From NCBI RefSeq assembly GCF_013744875.1, contig NZ_CP059399.1:3286001-3350000 (forward strand): a DNA stretch of 64,000 nucleotides, given 5' to 3'. Of the stretch, positions 15,170-22,885 are shown one piece after another. A program made the translations under genes and the position numbers. This DNA comes from Nocardia huaxiensis. Its GTDB lineage: Bacteria; Actinomycetota; Actinomycetes; Mycobacteriales; Mycobacteriaceae. The stretch's first letter is position 1; each line of letters opens with the position of its first letter. The notes under the pieces were generated by a model that worked only from the letters and a program-made list of their open reading frames with translations, made no database searches and had not been told where the DNA came from.

Positions 15170-16140
15170 TACCTGCCGAAACCGTGGCGGCTACCCATGT
15201 CCGCACGATTCCCCGCACACTCGCACACCGGCATTCGGTGGCCGAGGTCTTCGTGACGTCGCTCGACGCCGTCGGTGAGGACGCCTTCGTGATCGGGGCG
15301 CAGTTACCGCGCATGCACGGGCACTACGGCGACCACGCCGGCGCGCTCGCCACGCGCCACGACCCCATCGCGGTGATGGAGGCGGCCCGGCAGGCATCCA
15401 TCGCGCTGACGCACGAGTTCTACGGGGTGCCCGCCGACCGGGCGTTTCTGGTGCGCACCTTCAACAGCACCGGAGCCGACACCTCCGCATGGGAAATCGA
15501 TTCCGCCCCTGCGGATCTGGTGATGCACGCGCGCGCCCTGCGCAAGCACTACCGCGAGGAGACGCTCCAGGGCCTGGACCTGATCCTCGAGATCAGCTGC
15601 GCGGGGGTGCCGCTGTCCACCGTGGACGGCTCCTTCTCCTGGGTGTCGCCGCGCGCGTGGTCGGCCATGCGGTCCGGATTCCGGAAACAGCTGGGGCTCG
15701 GGGAATTCGAGGCCGCCATCCGTCCGGCCGACCGGGCCGAGGCGGCCACGGTGGGCCGGGAGAACTGGCGGAATGTGGTGATCGGAGAGCCGCGTTCGGC
15801 CGACGGCGTCACCCGCGCGGCGCTGGTCGCCGACACCTCGCACCCGATCCTGTTCGACCATGAACTCGATCATGTGCCGGGCAATCTGCTCATCGAGGCC
15901 GCCCGCCAGACCGCGGTCAGCATGATGCGGCCGCAGCTGCCCGTCCTCAGCGTGACAAGTGCTTTCGGGCATTTCGTGGAGCTGGACGCTCCGGCCGAAT
16001 GCGTGGCGCGCATCGCGGACGAGGGCGTCGGGCCGACCGTCGTGCACTGTGAGATCCATCAGCACGGGGCGGTCGCGGCGCGCATCGATCTCGAATTCGC
16101 CGACGACGCACCGGGTTCCGAATCGGAGGTGGTCGATTGA
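15166..16140 (+). CDS. AfsA-type (A-factor biosynthesis hotdog) butenolide synthase-like protein
   Basis: 324 residues, GTG start in a GTGA overlap. Two hotdog repeats are visible. The first has SVAEVFVTSL, FVIGAQLPRMHGHYGD and DPIAVMEAARQ (Glu about 72). The second has HPILFDHELDHVPGNLLIEAARQTAV (Glu about 243). Both E-x2-R-Q glutamates typical of AfsA/ScbA are present. In streptomycetes these enzymes condense a beta-ketoacyl-ACP with dihydroxyacetone phosphate to start gamma-butyrolactone signals. Here it is embedded in an operon with its own FAAL, ACP and reductases, which could supply the acyl chain. No butyrolactone receptor (TetR family) gene is in the window, so a signalling role is open; it may instead build a butenolide-type metabolite. 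Confidence 0.88.
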   Translation: MIPAETVAATHVRTIPRTLAHRHSVAEVFVTSLDAVGEDAFVIGAQLPRMHGHYGDHAGALATRHDPIAVMEAARQASIALTHEFYGVPADRAFLVRTFNSTGADTSAWEIDSAPADLVMHARALRKHYREETLQGLDLILEISCAGVPLSTVDGSFSWVSPRAWSAMRSGFRKQLGLGEFEAAIRPADRAEAATVGRENWRNVVIGEPRSADGVTRAALVADTSHPILFDHELDHVPGNLLIEAARQTAVSMMRPQLPVLSVTSAFGHFVELDAPAECVARIADEGVGPTVVHCEIHQHGAVAARIDLEFADDAPGSESEVVD

Positions 16141-16772
16141 TGGGCATCGATCTGCTGACCAGCACTCGCGCCTTCCGGCGGCGACTGGATCTGACGCGGC
16201 CGGTGTCGCGTCAGGATCTGCTGGAGTGCCTCGATATCGCCGTGCACGCGCCCAGCGGCACCAATCGGCAGCCGTGGCGGTTCGTGGTGGTGCAGGACCC
16301 CGAGCTCAAGGCGCGGATCGGCGAGTACTACCGAAAAGGCTTCGCCGCCTACCTTTCCGCCCGCACACCACGGCCGGATCAGCTGGCGGACCTGTCCTCC
16401 GGGCAGTATCTGGCCGACCACATGCACGAGGTTCCGGCGCTGGTTCTGGTGTGCTCGCTGGGCCGCCCGCCGACCGAACCGTCGGCGCTGCGGCTGGCCA
16501 GCTTCTACGGGTCCATCTATCCGGCGGTGTGGAATTTCCTGCTGGCCCTGCGTGATCGTGGCCTCGGATCGACCATGACCACCGCGCACCTGGTCTACGA
16601 GCGGGAGATCGCCGAACTGCTGGGCATTCCGTTCGAGGAGGTCACCCAGGTGGCGCTGCTGCCGGTGGCGCATCTGCTGCCCGGTTCTGACGCACCCGCG
16701 CGCAAGCGCACGCCCGCAGCGGAAGTGACGGGCTTCGACGGATGGCCCGGCGCTGCGGGAGCGGCTCCGTGA
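16140..16772 (+). CDS. Nitroreductase-family FMN enzyme
   Basis: 210 residues from ATG 16140, whose A is the last base of the preceding TGA; a TTG three bases earlier is less likely. The FMN-binding entry APSGTNRQPWRFVVV (about 39-53) and the distal segment GSIYPAVWNFLLALRDRGLG typify the nitroreductase fold. Members reduce nitro, enone or quinone substrates, or oxidise heterocycles in natural-product pathways. Following an AfsA-type enzyme, reduction of a butenolide double bond is an attractive inference, although streptomycetes use an unrelated reductase for that step. Tightly coupled to genes on both sides. Confidence 0.88.
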   Translation: MGIDLLTSTRAFRRRLDLTRPVSRQDLLECLDIAVHAPSGTNRQPWRFVVVQDPELKARIGEYYRKGFAAYLSARTPRPDQLADLSSGQYLADHMHEVPALVLVCSLGRPPTEPSALRLASFYGSIYPAVWNFLLALRDRGLGSTMTTAHLVYEREIAELLGIPFEEVTQVALLPVAHLLPGSDAPARKRTPAAEVTGFDGWPGAAGAAP

Positions 16773-17710
16773 CCAGCGGAACTGCTACGCGCCCTGCGGT
16801 TCTGGTCTCCGCAGGGCGCATAGCGCGGTTCACCAAGGTGATGTACAAGCCGCACTATCTGCTCTACGGCATCCTGTGGGTGCTGGCGTTGGAGGGCACG
16901 GCCGCGCTTGTCTCGCAGGCGGATTCCGCGTGGCGGCCCACGGGCGCGACGGTCGCGCGCATTGCGATCGTGGCCGTCGTGCTGCTGTATCTGCGCATGG
17001 TCGACGAGCAGAAGGATCTCGAGTACGACCGGGTCAACAATCCGGATCGGCCACTGGTCACCGGTGCGGTGAGTGCGGGCGAATTGCGCACGGCCATGGG
17101 GATCATCGCGGTCGGGTCGATCGCGGGGAGCCTGGCGCTGTCACCGTGGTCGGCTGTCATGATCGCCGCCGTGCTGGTGTACGGGCTGATTCTGTGGGGG
17201 CTGGAACAGCTTTCGGAGACGGTGCGCACCGATATTCTGCTGAATCTGGTCGTCACCTATCCGGTGCAGTTGCTGGTCACCGCCTATGTGGCGATCTCGG
17301 CGATGGACACCGGTGAGGTCGCGGGCAGCTGGCGGATCCTGGTCGTGGCGGTGGTTTTCGCCGGCGCCTTCCTGCAGTTCGAGTTCGCGCGCAAGACGTC
17401 CCGGGAACAACGCCCCGGTGAGCTGCTGTATTCGAATGCGCTGGGGACGAAGGGAAGTGTGGCGGTCTCGCTCCTGCTGGCCGTGGTGGCGGTGGGTGCC
17501 GAACTCGCGGTGGCTCAGCCGTGGACGCACGACCTCCCGGCCGCTGCGATCGGCTGGATTCCCCTGGCGCTGCTGCTGCTACCGCTCGCGGGCGCATGGC
17601 GCTTCCGGAGCTCGGGTGACACCGACTATCCGGTCATTCCCGCCGTGGTGTTCATTCTGACCCTGTACCTGGCTCTCATCGCACAGGCCCTGGTTCTGAC
17701 CGGAAACTGA
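16769..17710 (+). CDS. UbiA-superfamily membrane prenyltransferase-like protein
   Basis: 313 residues from GTG 16769 in a GTGA overlap, with GGGAGCGG upstream; an ATG at 16742 would overlap the nitroreductase by 31 nt. Multiple transmembrane helices are evident. The polar signature RMVDEQKDLEYDRVNNPDRP followed by LVTGAV matches the first Asp-rich motif of UbiA enzymes (D-x3-D-x3-D) with the following N-x2-RPL. These enzymes bind an isoprenyl or alkyl diphosphate through Mg2+ and transfer it to an acceptor. It is the last gene of the operon and the only membrane enzyme in it. Donor and acceptor are unknown. Confidence 0.85.
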   Translation: MTSGTATRPAVLVSAGRIARFTKVMYKPHYLLYGILWVLALEGTAALVSQADSAWRPTGATVARIAIVAVVLLYLRMVDEQKDLEYDRVNNPDRPLVTGAVSAGELRTAMGIIAVGSIAGSLALSPWSAVMIAAVLVYGLILWGLEQLSETVRTDILLNLVVTYPVQLLVTAYVAISAMDTGEVAGSWRILVVAVVFAGAFLQFEFARKTSREQRPGELLYSNALGTKGSVAVSLLLAVVAVGAELAVAQPWTHDLPAAAIGWIPLALLLLPLAGAWRFRSSGDTDYPVIPAVVFILTLYLALIAQALVLTGN

Positions 17711-17716
17711 CCCGGC

Positions 17717-18475
17717 TCAGCGATGGGCCAAACGCCGGAAAGACACACTCGCACCGGCGAACCCGATGGCGGCCAGGGCCGAGCACCACAGCACGGCCTC
17801 CACCCAGCGCCCACCGCCGTTGCCGCCCAGCAGATCCCGCATGGTGTCCACGATGGGCGTGGCCGGTTGATTGTCGGCGAAGCCCCGCAACCAGCTCGGC
17901 ATGGTGGTGGTGCGCACGAACGCGCTGCTGACGTACGGGATGAAGGTGATCGCGTACGTCATCCCGCCGGCCGCGGCCGGATTGGCGGCAATCATGCCCA
18001 TTGCCACCGAGATCCACGAGATGGCGAGCACGAACAGCGTCATCAGCCCGAGCGCCGCCAGCCAGCCCAGCGGCCCGGCCTGCGGGCGATACCCCAGCGC
18101 CACCGCCACCACGACCGCGATGCCGATGGCTCCCAGCACACGGGCCATGCCCTCGAGTACGTGCCCGGTGAGCACCGCCTGCCGGAACATGGGCAGCGTG
18201 CGGAAGCGGTCGATGCTGCCGCGCGTCATATCGGTGGACACCGCGGTGGCCGTGATCGCCGCACCGAATCCGGTGCACAGCAGCATGATTCCCGGCACCA
18301 CATAGTCGAGATAGTCGCCGCCCACATTGATCGCGCCGCCGAACACATAGGTGAACAGCAGCAGCACCAGGATGGGCATGGCCATGGACAGAATCAGAGT
18401 GTCCGGGCTGCGCAGGGTGTTTCGCGCCGCCCGGCGGAACATGACCAGGCTGTCGGTCACGAAGTAGAGGTTCAC
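17717..18475 (-). CDS. ABC-2-type transporter permease (DrrB-like) without an adjacent ATPase
   Basis: 252 residues from GTG 18475, overlapping the glycosyltransferase stop as GTGA. About six membrane helices are visible (MAMPILVLLLFTYVFGGAI, VPGIMLLCTGFGAAITATAV, IGIAVVVAVALGYR, ALGLMTLFVLAISWISVAMG, a segment near ITFIPYVSSAF, and a C-terminal helix). The pre-helix SLVMFRRAARNTLRSPDTL is typical of DrrB-type drug/lipid exporters. The expected ATP-binding subunit is not next to it nor elsewhere in the window, so it either borrows an ATPase or is an orphan. Its stop lies 7 bp from the convergent UbiA gene. Confidence 0.88.
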   Translation of the reverse strand: MNLYFVTDSLVMFRRAARNTLRSPDTLILSMAMPILVLLLFTYVFGGAINVGGDYLDYVVPGIMLLCTGFGAAITATAVSTDMTRGSIDRFRTLPMFRQAVLTGHVLEGMARVLGAIGIAVVVAVALGYRPQAGPLGWLAALGLMTLFVLAISWISVAMGMIAANPAAAGGMTYAITFIPYVSSAFVRTTTMPSWLRGFADNQPATPIVDTMRDLLGGNGGGRWVEAVLWCSALAAIGFAGASVSFRRLAHR

Positions 18476-19749
18476 CGGGCCGCGGCTTCGATGATGTCGG
18501 CCGCCCGGTGCGCACCGCCCTCGGGACGCAGGGTTCCAGCGAATTCGCTTACCCGCGTGCGGATTTCCGGTGTCAGCAGCGGGGCCAGGCTCTGTTCCAG
18601 GCGTTCGGCGGTCAGCTCGGTGAACTTCAGGTGCGCGCCGATGCCGAGCTTGGTGACCTGCCCGCCCCACATGGGTTGATCGAACGACACCGAGCACACC
18701 AGCGTCGGCAGCCCGGCGCGCAGGCTCTCGAACAGCGTGCCGATACCGCCGTGGTGCACCGCCGCCAGGCAGCGCGGGAACACCCGGTCGTGCGCGAAGT
18801 CCCCGACCACCCGGACATGTTCGCCCGCATGGGCTTTCGCGATATCGAGATCGCTCCAGCCCGCGCTCACCAGCGCTCGCACGCCCAGCCGGGCCGAGAC
18901 CTGGTCGACCATGGTCAGCACGGCGGCGGCATCCTTGATCGGCATGCTGCCGAAGCCGAAGAACACCGGCGGCTCGCCCGCGTCGATCCAGCGCAGGATG
19001 CCGTCGTGATCGCCGTTCAGATCGCCCACGGCGGCCCGGGTGTCGTCGTCGAGGGTCAGGAACCCGGTGAAGGGCCGTCGCGCGTCCCACTGCTGCGGCA
19101 GTCCGGGCACCAGCGCCGGATCGTAGATCTGGATCTCCGGCACCTGTGCGCGCGCCAGCACGGCCGCCGGGCTGGCGAACGACTTGCGCAGCCCCAGATC
19201 GGCCCGCAGCGCATTCAAATACGGCAGAAAGGCTATTCGCCGCAGATTCTCCGCGACCGTCCACGTGACCCGATTGACGGCCGCGGGCGGGCTCCAGTGC
19301 GCGGGCAGCGCACCCGGGAACGGATAGGCGCTGTTGGCCCGGCACGGGAAGTAGTGCAGGCTGACCAGCGGCACCCCCATCGCCTCGGCCACCGAGCTCG
19401 CGCGATCCTCGGTGACGGTGCTGGCGACGATCAGGTCCGCGCCCGCGCACACCTGGACGACCTCGCGGTTCATCTGCTCCGCGTATCCGGCCATCTGCTT
19501 GGCCACCAGCTGCATGAGCCGCAGCGTATTGCCCGCCGCGAGCGCCTGCTGCCCGGCCTCGGAGCTGTAGAGCTGCTGAATGTCCGGTCCGCAGGACTGC
19601 ACCGCGAGGCCGGCCGATTTCACGAAGTCCACCAGGTTGGGCGGCGCGCCGAACAGCACGTCGTGCCCGCGCCGTCGGAGTTCGATCCCGAGAGCGACAA
19701 CCGGGTGCACGTCGCCTCGGGTTCCGGTGAGCGGAATCGCAATGCGCAC
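18472..19749 (-). CDS. GT1-family glycosyltransferase (MGT/UDP-glycosyltransferase type)
   Basis: 425 residues. The N-terminal acceptor domain starts RIAIPLTGTRGDVHPVVALG, the hallmark of macrolide/sterol-type GT1 enzymes. The C-terminal donor domain has VVGDFAHDRVFP, the signature HHGGIGTLFESLRAGLP with the diphosphate-binding His, and FDQPMWGGQV. It transfers a nucleotide-activated sugar to a lipophilic acceptor in the cytosol. First gene of a two-gene minus-strand operon with the ABC-2 permease, suggesting glycosylation then export. The promoter region is shared with the divergent GT4-P450 gene. Confidence 0.92.
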   Translation of the reverse strand: MRIAIPLTGTRGDVHPVVALGIELRRRGHDVLFGAPPNLVDFVKSAGLAVQSCGPDIQQLYSSEAGQQALAAGNTLRLMQLVAKQMAGYAEQMNREVVQVCAGADLIVASTVTEDRASSVAEAMGVPLVSLHYFPCRANSAYPFPGALPAHWSPPAAVNRVTWTVAENLRRIAFLPYLNALRADLGLRKSFASPAAVLARAQVPEIQIYDPALVPGLPQQWDARRPFTGFLTLDDDTRAAVGDLNGDHDGILRWIDAGEPPVFFGFGSMPIKDAAAVLTMVDQVSARLGVRALVSAGWSDLDIAKAHAGEHVRVVGDFAHDRVFPRCLAAVHHGGIGTLFESLRAGLPTLVCSVSFDQPMWGGQVTKLGIGAHLKFTELTAERLEQSLAPLLTPEIRTRVSEFAGTLRPEGGAHRAADIIEAAAR

Positions 19750-19760
19750 GGGCCTGCTTT

Positions 19761-19774
19761 CTGTATCGGTACAG
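19761..19774. promoter_or_regulatory. Palindrome CTGTA-TCGG-TACAG, candidate operator
   Basis: A perfect 5-bp-arm dyad, 12 bp upstream of the GT1 start. It shares the 10-mer ATCGGTACAG with the second palindrome at 19842-19858, implying one regulator acts on both divergent genes. Confidence 0.5.
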
Positions 19775-19841
19775 GACCTATCGACAGTCCGAGGTTCCTG
19801 TTACGGCGTCCAGACCATGGAAATGATGCCTTTTCAACCGG

Positions 19842-19858
19842 TGTACCGCATCGGTACA
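19842..19858. promoter_or_regulatory. Palindrome TGTACCG-CAT-CGGTACA, candidate operator
   Basis: A perfect 7-bp-arm dyad ending 9 bp before the ATG at 19868. The CGGTA half-site resembles streptomycete butyrolactone-receptor (ARE) half-sites as I remember them; that resemblance is inference. Confidence 0.55.
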
Positions 19859-19867
19859 GTGCGGCGA

Positions 19868-22441
19868 ATGCACATCGCGTTCTTCGCGGATTATCACCCG
19901 GACACGCTCGGCGGAGTTCAGACGGCGGTCGACTCGCTGCGACGGGGGCTGGCACGGGCGGGCCATCGGGTCACGCTCTTCGTGCCGCCGCAGGCCGGGG
20001 GCGGGGCGGCGAGCGCCGAACCCGATGTCGTGGAGCTGCGATCGATATCGCTGGCGCTCAACGGATTAGCCGTGGTCGCGCCCGGAGCTCGCAATGACGC
20101 GCTGGTCGATGCCGAGTTCGCGGCGCGCGGGCCCTTCGATGTCGTGCACACGCACTCCACCTACGGCGTGGCCATCATCGGCATGAAAGCCGCACGGCGG
20201 CACCGGATTCCGCTGATCCACACCGCGCACAGCCGCGATGACGCCTTCATTCGGGAGACCTCGCCCGCGCCGTACGCGACGGCGCTGGCCTTGCGCGCGC
20301 TGCACGGGCGGTACGTCCCGCACGCGCATCACATGCCGCATCGGGCCGAGAGCCGGGCGGCGCGGCACGCCTGGTGGACCATGAGCGGCCAGGCGCAGGC
20401 CGCCGATCGGGTGATCGTGCCGACCCGCCACTTCGCGGACCTCATGGTCGCGCACGGGCTCACCAAACCCATTCGGGTGATCTCCAATGGGGTCGATGAC
20501 GCGGTGCTGGAAGGGCTCGAACCGCAAGAGCATCCGGTGGACGGGCCGTTGCGGCTGATCTGGTGCGGGCGGCTGTCGGCGGAGAAGCGATTCCTCGAAG
20601 CCCTGGACGCCGTGCGGCGCTCGCCGCACAGCACCCTCGACATCTACGGTGACGGGGATCTGCGTGGCGTCGCGGCGGCCTATATTGCCGAGAATCGGCT
20701 CGGTGAGCGAATCCGATTGCACGGCAAGGTCTCCAGTGCCGCCTGCCTCGAAGCCATGACGGCGGCCGACGCCCTGCTGTTCCCGTCCAGCGATTTCGAG
20801 ACGCAGGGGATGGTGCTGCTGGAGGCGGTGGCGGTGGGCCTGCCGGTCATCTACTGCGACCCCGTGCTGGACGAAACCGTGCCAGCGGGCGGCGGATTCC
20901 GCAGCGCCGACCACTCCGTCGAGGCCCTCGCGGACGCCATCGCCAAGCTCGCGGCCGATCGCAGCGCTCTCGCGGGAATGCGCGCGGTGCTCGGCGAGCA
21001 TGCCGGTTCGGTCCGCCAATCCCGCTATACCGCAGCGGTTCTGAAGGTCTACACCGAGGCCGTCGACAAGGCCGCGCAGCGACCGGCCGCCGCGCTGCCG
21101 CGCACGCTGTCCGAGATCCCCAGCGCCCCGGGCGGTCTGCCGCTGGTCGGGCACAGCCTGCAGGCGCTGCGGAACGCGCCCGGCTTCGTCACCGCGGTCG
21201 GGCAGCTCGGCCCGATCGTGCGAATGCGGTTCGGCCGCAAGACCGGTTACATCCTCACCACCCCGGAGCTGGTGCGTCAGGTGGCCGTGAGCGACGCCGA
21301 ATTCGAACGGGAGGATCTGCGCGAGGCCATCGAGGATGTGGCGGGCGGATCGGTCAATGTGCTGCGCGGCGCGGAACACAAGCTGCGCCGCCGGATGATC
21401 TCGCCGTCACTGCGGCAGAGCCGGCTGGCGGAGTATTCGAAGTCGGCCTCCGACATCGCGAACGCCTGGTCGGCGGGATTGCCCGCGGGCGGGCGGGTCA
21501 ACCTCATGGACGAGGCGCACGGGCTGGTGCTCGACACCGTGTCCTCGACCCTGTTCACCGCGGATTTCAGCGCGTCGGCCCGGCACGAGATCCGCGACAA
21601 TATTCCGTGGCTGCTGTCCCAGGTGATCATTCGCACCGCCATGCCACCGCAGATTCGCCGGCTGCGCGTCATCTCCAACTGGCGCTGGCGCACCAAGGCC
21701 CGTCACCTGCGCAGGGCCGTGGGCGCGGTGATCGCCGAATACCGCCGCCGCGACGAGGATTTCAATGATGTGGTGTCGGCGCTCATCCGCCACACCGATC
21801 CCGAGACGGGGGCGACCCTGTCCGATGATCACATCATCGACGAGGCCATTCTCATGCTGGCCGGTGGTGTGGGCTCCATGGCCTCCCTTGCCGGTTGGCT
21901 CTGGCACGAGGTCATGCGCCATCCCGAGGTGGCCGAGCGGCTCTACGCGGAGCTGGACGCCGTGGTCGGGCCCGAGGGCATTCGCCCCGCAGACCTCGAA
22001 GCCCTGCCGTACCTCAAACAGGTTGTGGCGGAGACGATTCGCTTCTGGGGTCCGTGGATCAGCGCCGCCAACTCCGTCGCCGATCTGACCATCGGTGAGG
22101 TCACCATCCCGGCCGGATCCGCGATCATGTTCAGCCCCTACATGGTTCAGCACGACCCGCACAATTTCCCGCACCCCGAGCACTTCGACCCCGACCGCTG
22201 GTCACCCGAGCGCGCCGATGACACCGCCAAGAAGGCCAGTCTCTCCTTCGGCGTGGGTCGCCGCCGCTGCCTGGGTGACCACTTCGCCATGCTCGAGATC
22301 GCGCTCGCCTCGGCGGCCCTGCTCGCCCGCTGGCGGCCCGTCCCGGATCCGGACTACACCGTGCGGCCCTCGAACCGGGACTTCGTGCTCTCACCGTCGG
22401 CCATCCCCGTCACCCTGCACCCCCGTGAGCGAACGAAGTGA
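19868..22441 (+). CDS. GT4 glycosyltransferase - cytochrome P450 fusion protein
   Basis: 857 residues in one uninterrupted frame from ATG 19868; in-frame codons further upstream overlap the GT1 gene and are rejected. Residues 1-385 are a GT-B family 4 glycosyltransferase: FFADYHPDTLGGVQTAVDSL, HTHSTYGVAIIGMKA, IRVISNGVDD, RLSAEKRFLEALDA and the E-x7-E element ETQGMVLLE. Residues about 410-857 are a complete P450: PLVGHSLQAL, K-helix ETIRFW (about 722) and heme loop FGVGRRRCLGD (Cys about 801). The I-helix reads LAGGVGSMAS, lacking the usual acid-alcohol pair, so oxygen activation may be atypical. Sugar transfer and oxidation of one substrate may be coupled. Product unknown; proximity links it to the GT1, permease and AfsA operon. 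Confidence 0.93.
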   Translation: MHIAFFADYHPDTLGGVQTAVDSLRRGLARAGHRVTLFVPPQAGGGAASAEPDVVELRSISLALNGLAVVAPGARNDALVDAEFAARGPFDVVHTHSTYGVAIIGMKAARRHRIPLIHTAHSRDDAFIRETSPAPYATALALRALHGRYVPHAHHMPHRAESRAARHAWWTMSGQAQAADRVIVPTRHFADLMVAHGLTKPIRVISNGVDDAVLEGLEPQEHPVDGPLRLIWCGRLSAEKRFLEALDAVRRSPHSTLDIYGDGDLRGVAAAYIAENRLGERIRLHGKVSSAACLEAMTAADALLFPSSDFETQGMVLLEAVAVGLPVIYCDPVLDETVPAGGGFRSADHSVEALADAIAKLAADRSALAGMRAVLGEHAGSVRQSRYTAAVLKVYTEAVDKAAQRPAAALPRTLSEIPSAPGGLPLVGHSLQALRNAPGFVTAVGQLGPIVRMRFGRKTGYILTTPELVRQVAVSDAEFEREDLREAIEDVAGGSVNVLRGAEHKLRRRMISPSLRQSRLAEYSKSASDIANAWSAGLPAGGRVNLMDEAHGLVLDTVSSTLFTADFSASARHEIRDNIPWLLSQVIIRTAMPPQIRRLRVISNWRWRTKARHLRRAVGAVIAEYRRRDEDFNDVVSALIRHTDPETGATLSDDHIIDEAILMLAGGVGSMASLAGWLWHEVMRHPEVAERLYAELDAVVGPEGIRPADLEALPYLKQVVAETIRFWGPWISAANSVADLTIGEVTIPAGSAIMFSPYMVQHDPHNFPHPEHFDPDRWSPERADDTAKKASLSFGVGRRRCLGDHFAMLEIALASAALLARWRPVPDPDYTVRPSNRDFVLSPSAIPVTLHPRERTK

Positions 22442-22549
22442 GCGAACCATCAGCACAGCGCGCGTCGCGCACGCACCGACGAGCGCAGCGAGGAGGGGCG
22501 TGAGCGGCGGACCGTGACGGATGTCGGAGGGGCGGGCTAGCCTCGGGTC
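22442..22549. repeat. Intergenic stretch with short direct repeats
   Basis: Directly after the P450 stop, GAGCGAAC occurs twice nine bases apart (in GTGAGCGAACGAAGTGAGCG), followed by a similar CGAGCGCAGCGAGGAG run. Such degenerate repeats are common between high-GC actinobacterial genes. No gene is seen here. Confidence 0.4.
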
Positions 22550-22819
22550 ATGTGCCGAAACATCACCGCCCTGCGTGGGCTGGAACCAGCGGCCACACCT
22601 GAGGAGATCCAGGCGGCCGCCCTGCAGTACGTGCGCAAGGTCGGCGGGCTGTCGAGCATTTCCGATTCGAACCGCGCCGCCGTCGATGCCGCCGTCGCCG
22701 AGATCGCGGCCACCACCACCCGGCTGCTCGAGCAGCTACCCGATCGCAAGGTCCCGCCCAAGACGGTGCCGCCGCTGCGCCGGCCCGAAGTGATCGCGCG
22801 CATGCACGCCCACGACTGA
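22550..22819 (+). CDS. DUF2277 family protein
   Basis: 89 residues. It opens with MCRNITALRGLEPAATPEEI and continues QAAALQYVRKVGGLSS, which is the family signature of DUF2277, small actinobacterial proteins of unknown function with an invariant N-terminal MCRNI. The C-terminus is Pro/Arg rich. It is monocistronic, with a weak ribosome site. Identity of the family is confident; no biochemical role is known to me. Confidence 0.88.
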   Translation: MCRNITALRGLEPAATPEEIQAAALQYVRKVGGLSSISDSNRAAVDAAVAEIAATTTRLLEQLPDRKVPPKTVPPLRRPEVIARMHAHD

Positions 22820-22885
22820 GGCCGGCGAGCGCCCATCCGGGGACGGAACCGGCCCGTAGGGTGGGCGGTGGACGGAGGGGGAGCC

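Noticed and set aside
19580..19867. N-terminal extension of the GT4-P450 gene
   Set aside because: It would overlap the divergent GT1 gene by 170 bp and contains no domain; the GT4 fold starts right at ATG 19868.
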